A stretch of DNA of 64,000 nucleotides from Chrysoporthe austroafricana (lineage: Eukaryota > Ascomycota > Sordariomycetes > Diaporthales > Cryphonectriaceae), in the NCBI GenBank assembly GCA_001051155.2, contig JYIP02000006.1:1240001-1304000 (forward strand), in the 5' to 3' direction. How positions within the stretch are numbered: the stretch's first letter is position 1; every line of letters starts with the position of its first letter. Positions 1 to 10,930 of the stretch are shown here, one piece after another. Below the pieces are notes generated by a model. That model saw only the letters and a program-made list of their open reading frames with translations, was not told the DNA's origin and did no database searches. The translations under genes and the position numbers were made by a program.

Positions 1-2543
1 TAGGGATTCTGGAACCAGATCAGTACGTAAAACTCGATTCCTGGGCCCATGATCATCGCCAGACTGATACAGCCCCGCGTCGTACGACACGGGCTTCATC
101 TTGCCAGGGGACCACAAGACTCACCCTTGACCAACGATCGCATCGTGCTTCATGCTACACCAGACGACACAGCGTTAGCATCCTGGGCCTAGATAACCGA
201 GACTCCCGAACTCCGATCGATGTGGAAGGGCGGGGAGAGATGCTGTGCAATGGTGGTGCAGCGGGGCAGGTAGAAACATACTTGCTCATGCTAAGCATCC
301 GGTCAATCTTGGTGATGCCCAGCCAGTGCAGGATGTCGGGCATCAGCGCTTGGAAGCGCATGTCTTTCACGCCGGCCACGTTCTCGGTCCTCTTGAAATA
401 GTCGGACGCGCGGTCCTCGCCACGCTTGCGGGCGTTGTACACCACTGTGGCGAGTATATTAGTAGAATTCTACGGCCGAGGAGTGGAATGGACATCGAGG
501 CTAGGCGGGCAGGGTCGACGCGGGCAGCCACAAGCCTCGGCAGTGATCGTGATACTTACGATACTGTGTCGTAGATTAGCACAGGCGCAGGGGACAAGGG
601 GAGCCGTACGATTCTTACCTTCGTCACCTCACCGAGGGCGCGACCTTCCTTCCTGAAGTAGATCACGACGCCGCTGCCGCCGTTCTGGGCCTCTTTGACG
701 GCCTCCTCAATACCGAAGATGACTGCAGGTCACACGCCGTCAGTATCTTGCGTCCGTTGCACAGCGTCAACTGTCTCCGAAGGTACGCTCTGGAAACATG
801 ATGGCTGTTTCCGAAGGGCATCACGAGACCACTTACGGTACGGCCTGCATGTGCATATGTCTGAGCCGAAGACATCGCTGCCGTTGCACTACACACCTTG
901 TCAGCTACCTCCGCGGGCTTCTTCATTCGGCCATCCGGCGTCTCACCTCGTCGTGGATGCGCAGGGCCAGCCTCTTGCTGGGGTCTGACATCTTTGCGGG
1001 ATCTCCGAAACAGTAAACGGTCAAGCCGCCTGGGAGGTGTTAGCACGTCTGGATCTCTACGGGCGATAGAATTGTGTTACGTACCGATAGGTGGCAAGAA
1101 CACCTTGATATCACCACGAGTGATCAACTAGATTCCTGTCAGGCTCTCCTGCTCCTAGAGGCCTTGAGCTCCGGGAATAATCCTACCTCGGGGTAACTAC
1201 CGCCCGTATATTCGAAAAGGGACCTCCTCAAAGTCCCCTCGTCTGCCTGGTCTTAGCACAAGGACAAGCGAGGCTGGGTTGGTGTAGACTCGACATACCA
1301 ATGCCAAATCGCTCGGCCACACCGGGCAAGTACCAGACAGGCTCGACGGCGAACTTGGTGACAGCGAGCTCGCCTTGGTCGTTCAGGCAGATCTTGCCAT
1401 CCGGAACACTGCCCCAACATCAGCACTTGTAGGTACAGACTCTCGCCCAACCTGGTGGACCTACAGTCTCCCGCTCCGCACGCTGTCCTCGAGCTCAGGC
1501 AGCTGCGATATTATCAGCAACAGTCATGCACAGCGTTGGGTCACGGTTTCGAAGCCCACCTTCATGTGCGCCTTCGTGATGGCAATAGTCGGTCGAATAT
1601 CAACTGCAGGCCGTCAGCACGGATACGCGGTAATGGGCCACAGCCGCTGCACGCACTGTCCTCCTTCTCGATCATATCCTTGAAGATCCACGGGGCAAGG
1701 TGTCCCCACGGATCCATGGCCACGATCTTCTTCGGGTCGCCCCACTGGGGAAAGGGGCCAATGGTCGCCGTGGGCTCTGTGTTGGTGAAGTCGGGCCTAG
1801 GTCGGAGTCTCAGCCAGGACCCATCACACGTTCTAACAGCGCATCTCATACCTGTGGTCGGCCTTGAGCTCTTTGCTGGCGAGGGCCAACGCGTAATAGA
1901 TCGAATAGGAGCCACCGTGAGCTATACGCTTTCTGTAAGTTACAACAGGACTTTGAGCAGTTTGTCTCCTGGGACGAACTGACCGCCAATAGCTAGGTGG
2001 ATGTTAGTATTTCTGTGTCCTCAGTCGTAGGAGATCCAGCCTTACCATTTCTCCTCCGGATAGTAGACGAGTAGCGAGACACAACGATCGGGCCACGTTC
2101 CAAAGGCTCGGCAGCGCCCCATTTCATGGGGATTGGTTTGATGCCGATCTGCTTAGGATATGTCCTGAGTTTATGTTAGCCCTGGTTCCTCCTGGGCATG
2201 AAGAGGACTCAACCCACGTCAAGATGATCCTCGAGGTGAAACCAGACTGCGTAGGCGACGATGTACCGAACGGGGATGCGCCTACGTCGGCCGGACGGAG
2301 CGGAGGGGTGGCTGTAGGCTTGGACGCAAGAGCAACAGCGGACGAGGCGGCGGCATCCTCATTGTCAAGCTCGCTCTCTTTCCGCAACGCGGCGACCGGG
2401 GAAGGGCGCAGCCCGGCGGGGGTGCCCGCCTGGGACATGGCATCCACGACGGAGAGGAGCTCATCTTGCTTCTGCTGGATGGCCCGGAGCTGGCCCATCA
2501 CGTCCTCGAGGCTGGTGCCGGGTGGAATATTGTTGGAAGCCAT
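1..2543 (-). CDS. URC1: URC1-type GTP cyclohydrolase II-like protein (uracil catabolism), 3' end cut by window edge
   Basis: Partial; 17 exons are visible: 2543-2218, 2164-2046, 1992-1984, 1921-1852, 1796-1657, 1603-1560, 1502-1465, 1408-1299, 1242-1187, 1127-1085, 1029-947, 888-837, 722-619, 563-560, 444-282, 156-127 and 8-1. All junctions keep phase and give about 466 residues with no stop. After a polar, Ser/Ala-rich start of about 100 residues come the fungal N-terminal domain (GAHGGSYSIYYALALASKEL, PFPQWGDPKKIVAMDPWGH) and a cyclohydrolase II core. The core keeps the zinc-cysteine cluster (RIHDECNGSDVFGSDICTC) and a RKEGRALGE motif matching the catalytic Arg loop of RibA. In Lachancea the family (URC1) is needed for uracil breakdown and in fission yeast it is uracil-inducible; that is family knowledge. 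It is unlikely to be the riboflavin enzyme because of the long N-terminal domain. The ATG at 2543 was chosen; the frame upstream offers only TTG. Exons of 4 and 9 bases are unusual. Confidence 0.88.
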
Positions 2544-2755
2544 GGCGAACAGCTTACACAACAAGGGCAACGTAGACTACTGGTCACCGAAACCTTGGGA
2601 CAGGTCTGTGAAGCTCACGAGGAAAGGCTCGGGGGGCACGTCTAAGCGAGTAGCTAGGTTAGGTAGTTCGTCTAGAAACGCCTGAAAGCCGTATGAACAG
2701 CGTTTCCCTTGTTTTCTCTATCCAGCAGTAATCGTAAGGAGCTTCGTTGAGTCCT

Positions 2756-2812
2756 AAAGAGGAGAGAGAGAAGAGGAGAAGAGAGAAGAGGAGAGGAGGG
2801 AGAAAGGAGAGG
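2756..2812 (+). repeat. Polypurine (GA-rich) tract
   Basis: 57 consecutive purines on the + strand, made of irregular GAGA/AGAGG units. It lies 213 bases upstream of the URC1 start codon, where it reads as a CT-rich stretch on the URC1 sense strand. CT-rich stretches are common in fungal promoters and 5' leaders. Confidence 0.8.
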
Positions 2813-2961
2813 ACGAAGCAGCAATCCTTAGCGGAGGAAGCTCAGGCCTATGTACTATACGATCCCGTGGTCAGTCAGCCACAGCTCGCCGGCCGATTCG
2901 GCATGTTATCAAATCAGGGCGGCGGACCTGAACAAGAGACAACAAAGTGCCTAGTGCCTAA

Positions 2962-3008
2962 CAGTGCCCAGGGCCCAGTGCCCAGGGCCCAGTGCCCAGG
3001 GCCCAGGT
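2962..3008 (+). repeat. 14-base tandem repeat, three full copies
   Basis: The unit CAGTGCCCAGGGCC occurs three times head to tail (2962-2975, 2976-2989, 2990-3003), followed by a partial copy. The unit contains GGGCCC and CCCAGGGCC-like near-palindromic parts, so the tract could form hairpins. Looser copies of the GTGCCTAG/GTGCCCAGG theme occur just before it and again near 5845-5930. Confidence 0.85.
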
Positions 3009-3548
3009 GTCGATGCATGGGCGGTTGCATGTGGCTAGCGCATAGTTGCCGGCACGGGGCCACTGTGGGGGATCCCATTTGCGAGACCGCCGAACCAGCC
3101 AAATTCCTATTTACCATATCTACAAGTGGACATATGGTTGCCATTTGACATCTCATTATGTGATCTGTATGATTTACTTGAAATAGACAAGTATTGATTT
3201 CATTGTTCAACCTCAAGGCTCACGACTTAATCTCCCTACTGCACCTAGACAGTGACGTATCCCTGGTGCACAGCATCTGATAGCGCCTCTGGCACGGGCC
3301 ACTCACCCTGGCCCAGCCCCGCCAGCACCACCAGGCGCTCAGTTGGAGGAGCAGGGAGAGTGGGCTTTGTGTTGGACTCCAACTGCAGCGACGGCGCCCT
3401 CTAAACCCTTGACTTACTGCATCATCGCCGCGTGTGCTGAACTTGTTTCCAGTCCAACAACAACCACCTGAAAGGAGGCCCCCGACCTCCTGCACAACTG
3501 CAACTGCACTTTTATCGACGCCAGACACCTCCTGCAATCGTCGCGACA

Positions 3549-4200
3549 ATGGGGAAGCGCAAGAAGAGTTCCCGCAAGCCCATGGGCCCGAAAAAGGTAG
3601 GTAGCCTGACATTGCGCGACACTGCATCCCTTTCCCCAAAGATGGACTCGACACTGAGACAGGCCGGCGGCCGCTTGCAGAACGAACCCCTCCCCACTGT
3701 CTTCAGCTGCCTCTTCTGCAACCACGAGAAGTCCGTCACCGTTAAGCTCGAGAAGAAACTTGGTCATGGTTCGCTGGAGTGCAAGGTCTGCGGACAGCGC
3801 TACACTACACCCATAAACTGTACGGCTCCCTCCCGCCTGCCGTCGAGCGACATGACGATTCGTCATGCGAGCGAGGGATATCAGCCCACTAATCGGACTG
3901 CGCGCAAATAGATCTCTCGGCCGCCGTGGACGTCTACGCTGACTGGGTCGACGCTGCCGGTAAGCAGTCGCAAAGGATACGCGCACATGTCACCTCAGCA
4001 GGGCAGCAAGGAGCTGACGATCATATATAGAACTGGCAGCGCAGAGCGGCCAGGGCCCCGAGCTAGGCAGTCTCGAGACGTCCGCCGGGCGCTCGCAGGC
4101 CAAAAAGAACCGCAACGATGCCGACGATAGCGACGGGGGCGACGCGGAGAACTTGCGCTACGAGGGCGAGGACATCGTGGGCGACGAAGTTGACGACTGA
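3549..4200 (+). CDS. ELF1: Transcription elongation factor 1 (Elf1), zinc-ribbon protein
   Basis: Four exons: 3549-3596, 3681-3819, 3912-3959 and 4031-4200; 134 residues. It starts [16 protein letters not shown], the basic tail typical of Elf1, which lies over the nucleosome and RNA polymerase II. Two CxxC pairs follow (SCLFCNHE and ECKVCGQRY) and form the zinc ribbon. After that comes a helix reading [16 protein letters not shown], then a Ser/Gly/Asp/Glu-rich acidic C-terminus. Elf1 binds the downstream edge of elongating Pol II and, with Spt4/5, helps it pass nucleosomes. Length and motif order match the family with a somewhat long acidic tail. It sits between two uracil-metabolism genes on the other strand; no functional link is implied by the sequence. 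Confidence 0.95.
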
Positions 4201-4543
4201 GGCGCGCGCGGTAGGCAAAGCAAGGGATGATTCGGACTGAGGGATTCCCCGCCGGAAGGATGTGGGACCATAAGCTTGGAGCTGACGACAGCTGTGCGCC
4301 TTGCTACCTACATAGGCAATCGCGGTTTTGCCCTGACTTGAGAAGCAGACGAGGTCTCACAAGTGATATGAGCCCGGCAGGTGGATACTGCTACCACTAA
4401 ATGCACGCCCAATATCAAAGTGGAATTCCGTACTGATGGAAGGCGAGCGACACTGTGGTCGCTGGTCACGGATGTCAAACTCGGGCGGTGGACGGCACTG
4501 GTTGGGATGAGAGGCTCGACATTTGTACGGATGACGCCGTAGT
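4201..4543. other. Intergenic, convergent 3' regions of ELF1 and UPRT
   Basis: 343 bases between two stop codons. It should contain both 3' UTRs and polyadenylation signals. No gene was seen. Confidence 0.6.
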
Positions 4544-5486
4544 CTAGATGGTGAAGAACCTGTCGCCGAAGTCGCCCAGTCCAGGCACGATATAGCTAGC
4601 TCGTTGTTAGCAACATCAGACATGGAAAGCAGTGGGCAGATCACGAACTTCTTCTCATCGAGTCCCTGGGGCAACCAGTCAGTATCATGTGTTATGAGCC
4701 GGGATGGGAGCCCATGGGGGGGCTTACCTGGTCAATAAATGCGGTGATAACGTGCACCTTCGGAAATGTGCCCGCGAACCTCTCAATGCCCTCGGGACTG
4801 GAGATGAGGTTCAGGAACAAGATTCTCTCCTCAGCAACACCACGCTCCTTGAGGACATTGACGGCCATGATCGCAGAGCCACCTGGGCGGAGTCATCAGC
4901 GTGCGGTTCCGAGAGATGTCTCCCGGACTAGACTCACCCGTAGCAAACATAGGATCCAGCAGCAACACCCATCGATCGGCAATATCCTCCGGGATCTTGG
5001 AGTAGAAGAGCTTCGGCTGGCTCGTCTCCTCGTCCCTCTGAATCAGGATCTTGCCGATGCGCACAGAGCGGCAGCACTCCCGCAGCCCCTGCTCCATGGA
5101 CTCGCCGGCGCGCATAATCGACACGCCACAGATCTTACCCTGGAACGAGAGCCCGTCATAGTGCTGACCCGTGGGCGTCACGACCGTGTGGGCTGTCGTG
5201 GGCAGGTGGTTCAGCCCCTCCTCGACGAGCAGCCGTATGATCCGGTTAGAGTGGAAGATGAAGTCACCGCGGTCGGTATTAGCATCACGAATTTTCCTGG
5301 CGAGCGGTTGTAAGAAATGCCTTCACGACAGGTGTCTTGAGCTACTCACGTGAGCAGGGCGATGAGCTGAGGGGTCTGGGGGAGGATAGTGACATTCTTC
5401 AGCGTCGTCTCTCTCGAGACTGTTGCTTTGGGCTTCTGCGACTCTGGTCGATAGTCTGGTCCTACTGTCTGAGTTGGTGCCGACAT
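4544..5486 (-). CDS. FUR1: Uracil phosphoribosyltransferase
   Basis: Five exons: 5486-5350, 5296-4938, 4882-4728, 4665-4649 and 4595-4544; 239 residues, the normal fungal size. The enzyme joins uracil to PRPP to give UMP (pyrimidine salvage, and the route of 5-fluorouracil activation). The PRPP-binding loop is seen in LLLDPMFATGGSAIMA, and the uracil-binding C-terminus in YIVPGLGDFGDRFF. VVTPTGQHYDG and SIMRAGESMEQGLRE are also family-typical. The fourth exon is only 17 bases and its donor is GTTCGT. Choosing that donor gives DEKNYIVPG, which fits the family and keeps frame; the GTGATC two bases on would break frame. It shares the neighbourhood with URC1, which acts on the same base. Confidence 0.95.
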
Positions 5487-6463
5487 TTTGAATACTGGGT
5501 AAACGGACGGAGGACTACGGGCCTGGAGGTGTTGTGGGGATCTTGATATTGGTATGTTTATGCGTGGTAGACTTCTCAGTAAGGATAATGCCCTGGGAAA
5601 TTGGATGCAACGTCCACCTTCTCGAGGTGAAGTACCGCCTTTCGAGTCCTGTTAGGCAATGGGAACATATATGCTTTGTGAGTACTGGCTCCGCGCGAGC
5701 AGATGTGATGCTGCTTTCGGCCGAGGGCTCCAGGAAAATGACAGCACGTAGCGAGGACGGACCTTTTGGCTTCGATAAGAATTGCCTATCGCTCGCTCAG
5801 TGGGGTCGTAACTGAAAAGCAGGTGCAGTGCATATGCATCCCCCAGGTGCCCAGGTGCCTGCCGGGGTCGGTATTCCACCCAGTACAAAGAACTACTAGG
5901 GTACAATGACAGTGCCTGGGTGCCTAGCCAGTACCTATCCCCCGAGGTCCCATACCCCTGGCGGTAGCTGGAAAGGACCCCTGCCTCTTACCTTCAGACT
6001 TAACATCGCTCCGGCCACCCTCCCAGGCTTGCATGATCCACGGGTGATTTAGTCACATTCAACGTCCAGACGTTGTTGTTTAACTGACCGCGCCCCTTCG
6101 TACCGTTTTGCGCGAACCAGCGAGCCTCCCAGCAACGATCTACATCCCCGTTGCCATCCATTTCAGGCCAGCCCCACCGCCATAAACCTGTTTCATTCGA
6201 CCCATAGAGAGAGCAAAACAACAAAAGTCCATTATACCCCCCGGCGACGCGCCGACCCTTTCCACTCCGCCATTGTCTTGTGTTTCATTCCGCGCGGGCA
6301 TCGAAGACGCCCCTCGATGGCGTGACGCAGCTATCCGCGACACCAACGGCCGCCGATTGTCAAGCTCGACAGCTGTCAGATGTCGAGAGCCGTTGACTCG
6401 CCCCCAGCGCATCCAAATATCGATACGCTGACCGCTGCGAAGAGAAAGTCCTGACTGTTGACG
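5487..6463. other. Intergenic, divergent UPRT/WAPL promoter region
   Basis: 977 bases between two divergent starts. It carries dispersed GTGCC(C/T)AGG-like words around 5845-5930, similar to those upstream of ELF1. Short open frames here show no recognisable protein. No gene is called. Confidence 0.55.
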
Positions 6464-9039
6464 ATGGCCACACGACCTGACTCGGGGGCAACCCCGAGGA
6501 GACTTACGACCTATAGCAAGCATTTCAAAAGGAGACCGCAGAAGGAAGAGGTGGGAGGAGATGGTCGCGTTTCCACCGCGCCGGCTGAGTCCAGTGTCTG
6601 GGACTTTCACGAGGACGAGGATGAGATAGCATCTCCTGTTGTCACGATCGACAAGCTCAAACAGAAGGCGAAGCCACAGCCTGCCAGGATGCGGCCCATC
6701 TCCGAGATGAACCCTCAACCCGGCTCATCGAGTGCGCGGGGCGCAGGTAATATTGCGAATCCGAAGAAGAGAAAAGCGTCGGTGGAAAAGGAAACCTCGT
6801 ATCCGCGCGCTTTCTCAACACCGCCTTCGCCGCCCTCGTCCACAGAAGGGCGTATGCCACCCCCGAAGACGATTCCACTTCCGAAACCCATCAAGGCGCC
6901 GAGGCCCCCGAGGAGGTCAGTCTCCTTCGGGTCGAGAAAGAGCCCCACGGCTGAGGTGATTGGAAAAGGCAGATCGTCCTTGCCGTTCGCTTTTCGGGCC
7001 GGAAAGAGCGTTAATGATCTGACCAACAAGAACAATCTTAAAAAGTCCCTCACTCAAACACAGATTCCTTTCCGCCCAGTTCACGCCCCGCGACAGCCAC
7101 CGCGAAACCTCCCCATCGGGCGCCAAGAGAGGCCACCAATCTCCAGATCGGGCTCCACAATGAGTGATTCACTCAGCCAGACGGCGCCTAGGAAGAAGCG
7201 GCGACTTATCGATGAGTTGGCCGCTCAGGCTGACGAAAGCTCGAGCGAAGAGGAGGAGAAGCCTTCTGGGTCGCAAGTCGCGCGACGGACTCCGACCCCC
7301 GAGCCACAGGGTTTGTCTATGCTGCAGAGCCCTGCTGCCGTTCCCAGTACACCAGAGCCATCCAGAGCTAGAACCTATGGACGCCCTGGCTCTGCAAAGA
7401 AGACTGGCCCAAAGTTCACCTACAGCGCTCGCAGAACTATTCGTGCCGAGACTTCGGCGATAGGGGACTTGGACGCAGTGGACGAGACGTCATGGCTGCG
7501 GGAATCGATTTTACCTAGCATCCCGTCCCAGTTTGACATGGACGAGGACGAGGATGAGCCTTTCACGAAGGGCGCAGTTCGAAGCATTCACGAACTTCGA
7601 CAGGCTGGGGCAAACAGCCGGTCCGCAGACGAGATTGAAGACCTTCTTACACGAATCGGACGACCAAGCAGCAAACCATCGTCTAGCCGACGTAATGCTT
7701 TGATTGAGCTCTCGCAAAAGATGCAGGACAAAGGCTTTGTTCGGAAGTTCCGTGACCACAATGGCGACAGGAGCCTGTTCGAGCAAATTGGGAAGGAGAC
7801 GGATATCATCACTGGTTACGCACTGCTGGCTATCCTTATCACCCTCGTGGCGACCACGGCATCCACCCACATCGTCAGTCAGCTCGAAGGTCAAGGCTTT
7901 TCGGTACTGTTCGGGCGACTCTTCCAGGTCACACTGGACATTCAAGCGTTGGCTAAGGACAGAGCCAGCAACTTGTCAAGGAATGGTCAGCAATCGATGA
8001 TGAAACTGAAAGCGTCATTGCTTATTCTTCCCGTTTGGGAGCCGACAACGCCATTCATGCTGTCACCCAGAAGACTGGCTCTAAAGGTTCTAGAACTTGT
8101 GGTTAAGAACACAGGAACGATCGGAGATGAGTTCTTCTCACCTGAAGTAACAAATCAGCTGTTTTCTCTGCTCGAAAGTGCCCCAGTTCCCGACGCATGG
8201 GCTTTCCCTCATCAGGATGAGTCTATCGACTTCCACCTCGCACTCACACTGCTCGAAGCGCACTCGATGCAGGCCATGCAAAGTGAGGCGAGGGAGCGGT
8301 GGACCTTTACGCATATGCCTGTTATTGCAGACACTCTCACGACTACTCTGCGTCGATGCAACGGTCGTTTCGGTGAGATTGGTATGCTGAGCCTGAAGCT
8401 TACACTCAATACCTCAAACAACAACCACGACGCTCCTGCGGCGTTCATCGAGAAGGGGACGGTGCGAGTCCTGGCCAATGCACTTTGTGATACCTTCCGG
8501 ACTGCAACAAACAACGTCTACAACGTGGATGCATTCACGGTTCATCTCGAGCCACTGTTGCTCATGCTGGGCATCATGATCAACTTCTCGGAGAATGATC
8601 GCGCTACGAGCAAAAGTCTTCTGCATGCCTCGCATGGAGGTCAGGCTCCTCTAGACCAGCTCATCAAGCTCTTTCTCGACCACCACGCGGCCACTTCTGA
8701 GGTATGCTTCAACGAGTCGGGAGGCTAAGATGTAAGGGTCAAGCTAACTAGATCTTACAGGCCGATTCGGTGGAAAAGAGCCAGCTGAATGTCGCCTTTG
8801 GATATTTGTCGTTACTACTGGGATACATGTCATTGTACGAACCCGTGCGGCAGCGATTCAGCTCTATGCACAAGGGAGGGAATATCGCCCCCCTGCTCAA
8901 CTCGATCCGCGAGTTCGTCATCTATCACCGCGCTGCGGACAGCTCGATCGCGCAAGACGGAGGCGAGCAACCGTCGCAGTACTCGAGCTTCACTACGAAA
9001 CTACAAGGGCTTGTAGAGCGCTTGGAAGACCATGCCTGA
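6464..9039 (+). CDS. WPL1: WAPL-family cohesin release factor
   Basis: Two exons, 6464-8701 and 8761-9039; 838 residues. The first 350 or so residues are basic, Ser/Pro-rich and low in complexity, as in other Wapl proteins, and would be disordered. From about residue 360 comes the helical WAPL domain, which opens with SIHELRQAGANSRSADEIED and continues through LIELSQKMQDKGFVRKFRDH and LEGQGFSVLFGRLFQV. Wapl (Rad61 in budding yeast, Wpl1 in fission yeast) works with Pds5 to unload cohesin from chromatin. The ATG at 6464 starts MATRPDSG; two codons earlier the frame offers only TTG. The single intron near the 3' end has a clear GTATGC donor and CTTACAG acceptor and is phase 0. Confidence 0.88.
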
Positions 9040-9957
9040 TTTCTAGGGTGTGACTGTGCATACGGAAAGTCGGCTGTGTGTTCCTTAGAAAGATAGCATT
9101 TTTGGACGGTCCTTAGAGATACCCTTACCACGACCAACTCTTTAGAATTTTTTTTGATTTTTTCCTTCTTTTCTTTGTCTCTCCCCAGGCTGTTGGACTT
9201 TGACCGACGTGGACATACCTATTTCGAAGATCACGAGGGCTGTCCCTCTTAAGTGACGGCCCCCCTGATAGCTTAGACCGTGTACGATCTTTACGACAGA
9301 TATGAAAAGGGCGGAAGGAGAGTCTCGGAATACCTAGAGGCTTTGACACATAGAAAATCCAAATGCATTGGCTTCCCAACAGAAATCCAGGTGTATCTCG
9401 CACCATAGTGAAAGGAAGGCTGTTCGTGTGTCTGATGGAGCTGGCTGGATGTCACCCTTCGGCGGGACGATCCTGTAACCCACATGGCGATCCAGATCTC
9501 CAGGACCCAAGACGGTGGGCAGTGCGTGGCAGTGGTAGGCAAGACCGTTCGAACCGTCTCAAAGAGCTTGCTAGGCCGGCCCCAGAGACCAATCAGAGAT
9601 GAAGACAGGGGTGGCCAGGCCTTCTAGAAAAGTTCTGGAGCATGACGCTTGGGCAGCAGAGGGGGAGCCCCACCATGAATGGGCTTAAGAGCTTATCCTT
9701 CGGCGAGACATTACCTCACCAAGTCTCGTCGATTCATTCCCTCCCTCCCACCTTCAAACCACTCCCTCAACCCTTTCACAGCGACGCCACCCCCCTCCAA
9801 CACCACTTAGAGTTGGGTGCACCTAGGCGCCAATTCTCTTTTACCAACTTCCAATCTCACCTGAGAGATAGTTTCTTCAGGTGAAAAAGAGCACAAGTTA
9901 GAGTATACAACTGTTGGGTACCACGAGTGGCGCGACCGCGTCTACGAAGGAGTCTGG
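9040..9957. other. Intergenic, WAPL 3' end and Rheb promoter
   Basis: 918 bases. A T-rich run sits near 9147-9180. C/T-rich sequence around 9730-9800, just before the Rheb start, looks like a fungal 5' leader. No gene is supported. Confidence 0.55.
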
Positions 9958-10930
9958 ATGGCGCCCTCAAAGTCAAGGAAGATGGCCATTGTTGGCAGTC
10001 GATCAGTCGGTGAGCTATCTTCATACATCCTGCTGTCAATCTGCAATTCAGTTGTGTATTTCCGCACTTGTTCTCGCGTGTTTTCAATGTGTTTTAAGCT
10101 TGCGACCGTGTTGGGCGCCGACCAGGCTTTCACATGCCTGTGGGGCTCGCTGCTGCTGCGATGTGCTGTGCTGGCCCTCTTGTGTGTGCATCGCTCTTGC
10201 TGACCATGCCATGCACATATGAACAGGCAAGTCTTCGCTTGCTGTCCAGTTCGTCGAGGGGCATTTCGTCGAGAGTTACTATCCCACCATCGAGAACACC
10301 TTCAGCAAAGTTATTAAGTATAAGGGCCAGGAGTTCTCGACGGAGATCATTGATACAGCTGGGCAGGTTAGTCTTGCCCCTCGATCGCTGATGGGCATGC
10401 GTGCCATGGTCGCAGGGCACCGCCACAGCCTTTCTTCCCCTGAAAGCTGACAATTATATGTTGGCAGGATGAGTACAGTATCATGAACAGCAAGCACTTC
10501 ATTGGCATCCACGGCTATGTGCTTGTCTACAGTGTGGCATCTAAGTCTTCATTTGAGATGGTCCAGGTCATCCGCGAGAAGCTGCTGAACCACCTGGTAC
10601 GTCCTGCGCCCACCTTCCATCTCCTTGATCCCCTTGTGCGCCCTCCTGCAGCCTCGCAGGACATTAGCTAACATGACATCTTTCTTCCAGGGCGTCGAGT
10701 GGGTCCCCATTGTCATCGTAGGCAACAAGTCCGATCTTCGGCCTGAGCAGCGCCAGGTCAGCACCGACGAGGGCAAGCAGCTATCCGAGAAGTACCAGTG
10801 CGGCTGGACCGAGGCTAGCGCCCGCTACAACGAGAACGTCGGCAAGGCCTTCGAGCTGCTCATTGCACAGATCGAGAAGGCGCAGAACCCTAATGAGCCT
10901 CCCGCCGGCGGCAAGTGCACCGTCATGTGA
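9958..10930 (+). CDS. RHB1: Rheb-type small GTPase (TORC1 activator)
   Basis: Four exons: 9958-10009, 10227-10366, 10468-10596 and 10691-10930; 186 residues. The P-loop GSRSVGKSSL has Arg after the first Ser, a position where Ras has Gly; this is a Rheb hallmark. The effector loop YYPTIENTFSK, switch II DTAGQDEYS, NKSDL and EASAR follow in the usual order. The C-terminus is CTVM, a CaaX box for farnesylation. Rheb sits on endomembranes and in its GTP form turns on TORC1; in fungi it also affects basic amino acid uptake. The first intron (217 bases) splits the P-loop between V-G and K-S-S. The frame and the CaaX end support a complete gene. Confidence 0.95.

Larger units (their letters stand above)
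2544..3548. other. Intergenic, divergent URC1/ELF1 promoter region
   Basis: About 1 kb between two divergent start codons, so it should hold both promoters. I see no convincing gene. It contains a long polypurine run and a 14-base tandem repeat, listed separately. No clear TATA box or known operator was recognised. Confidence 0.6.
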
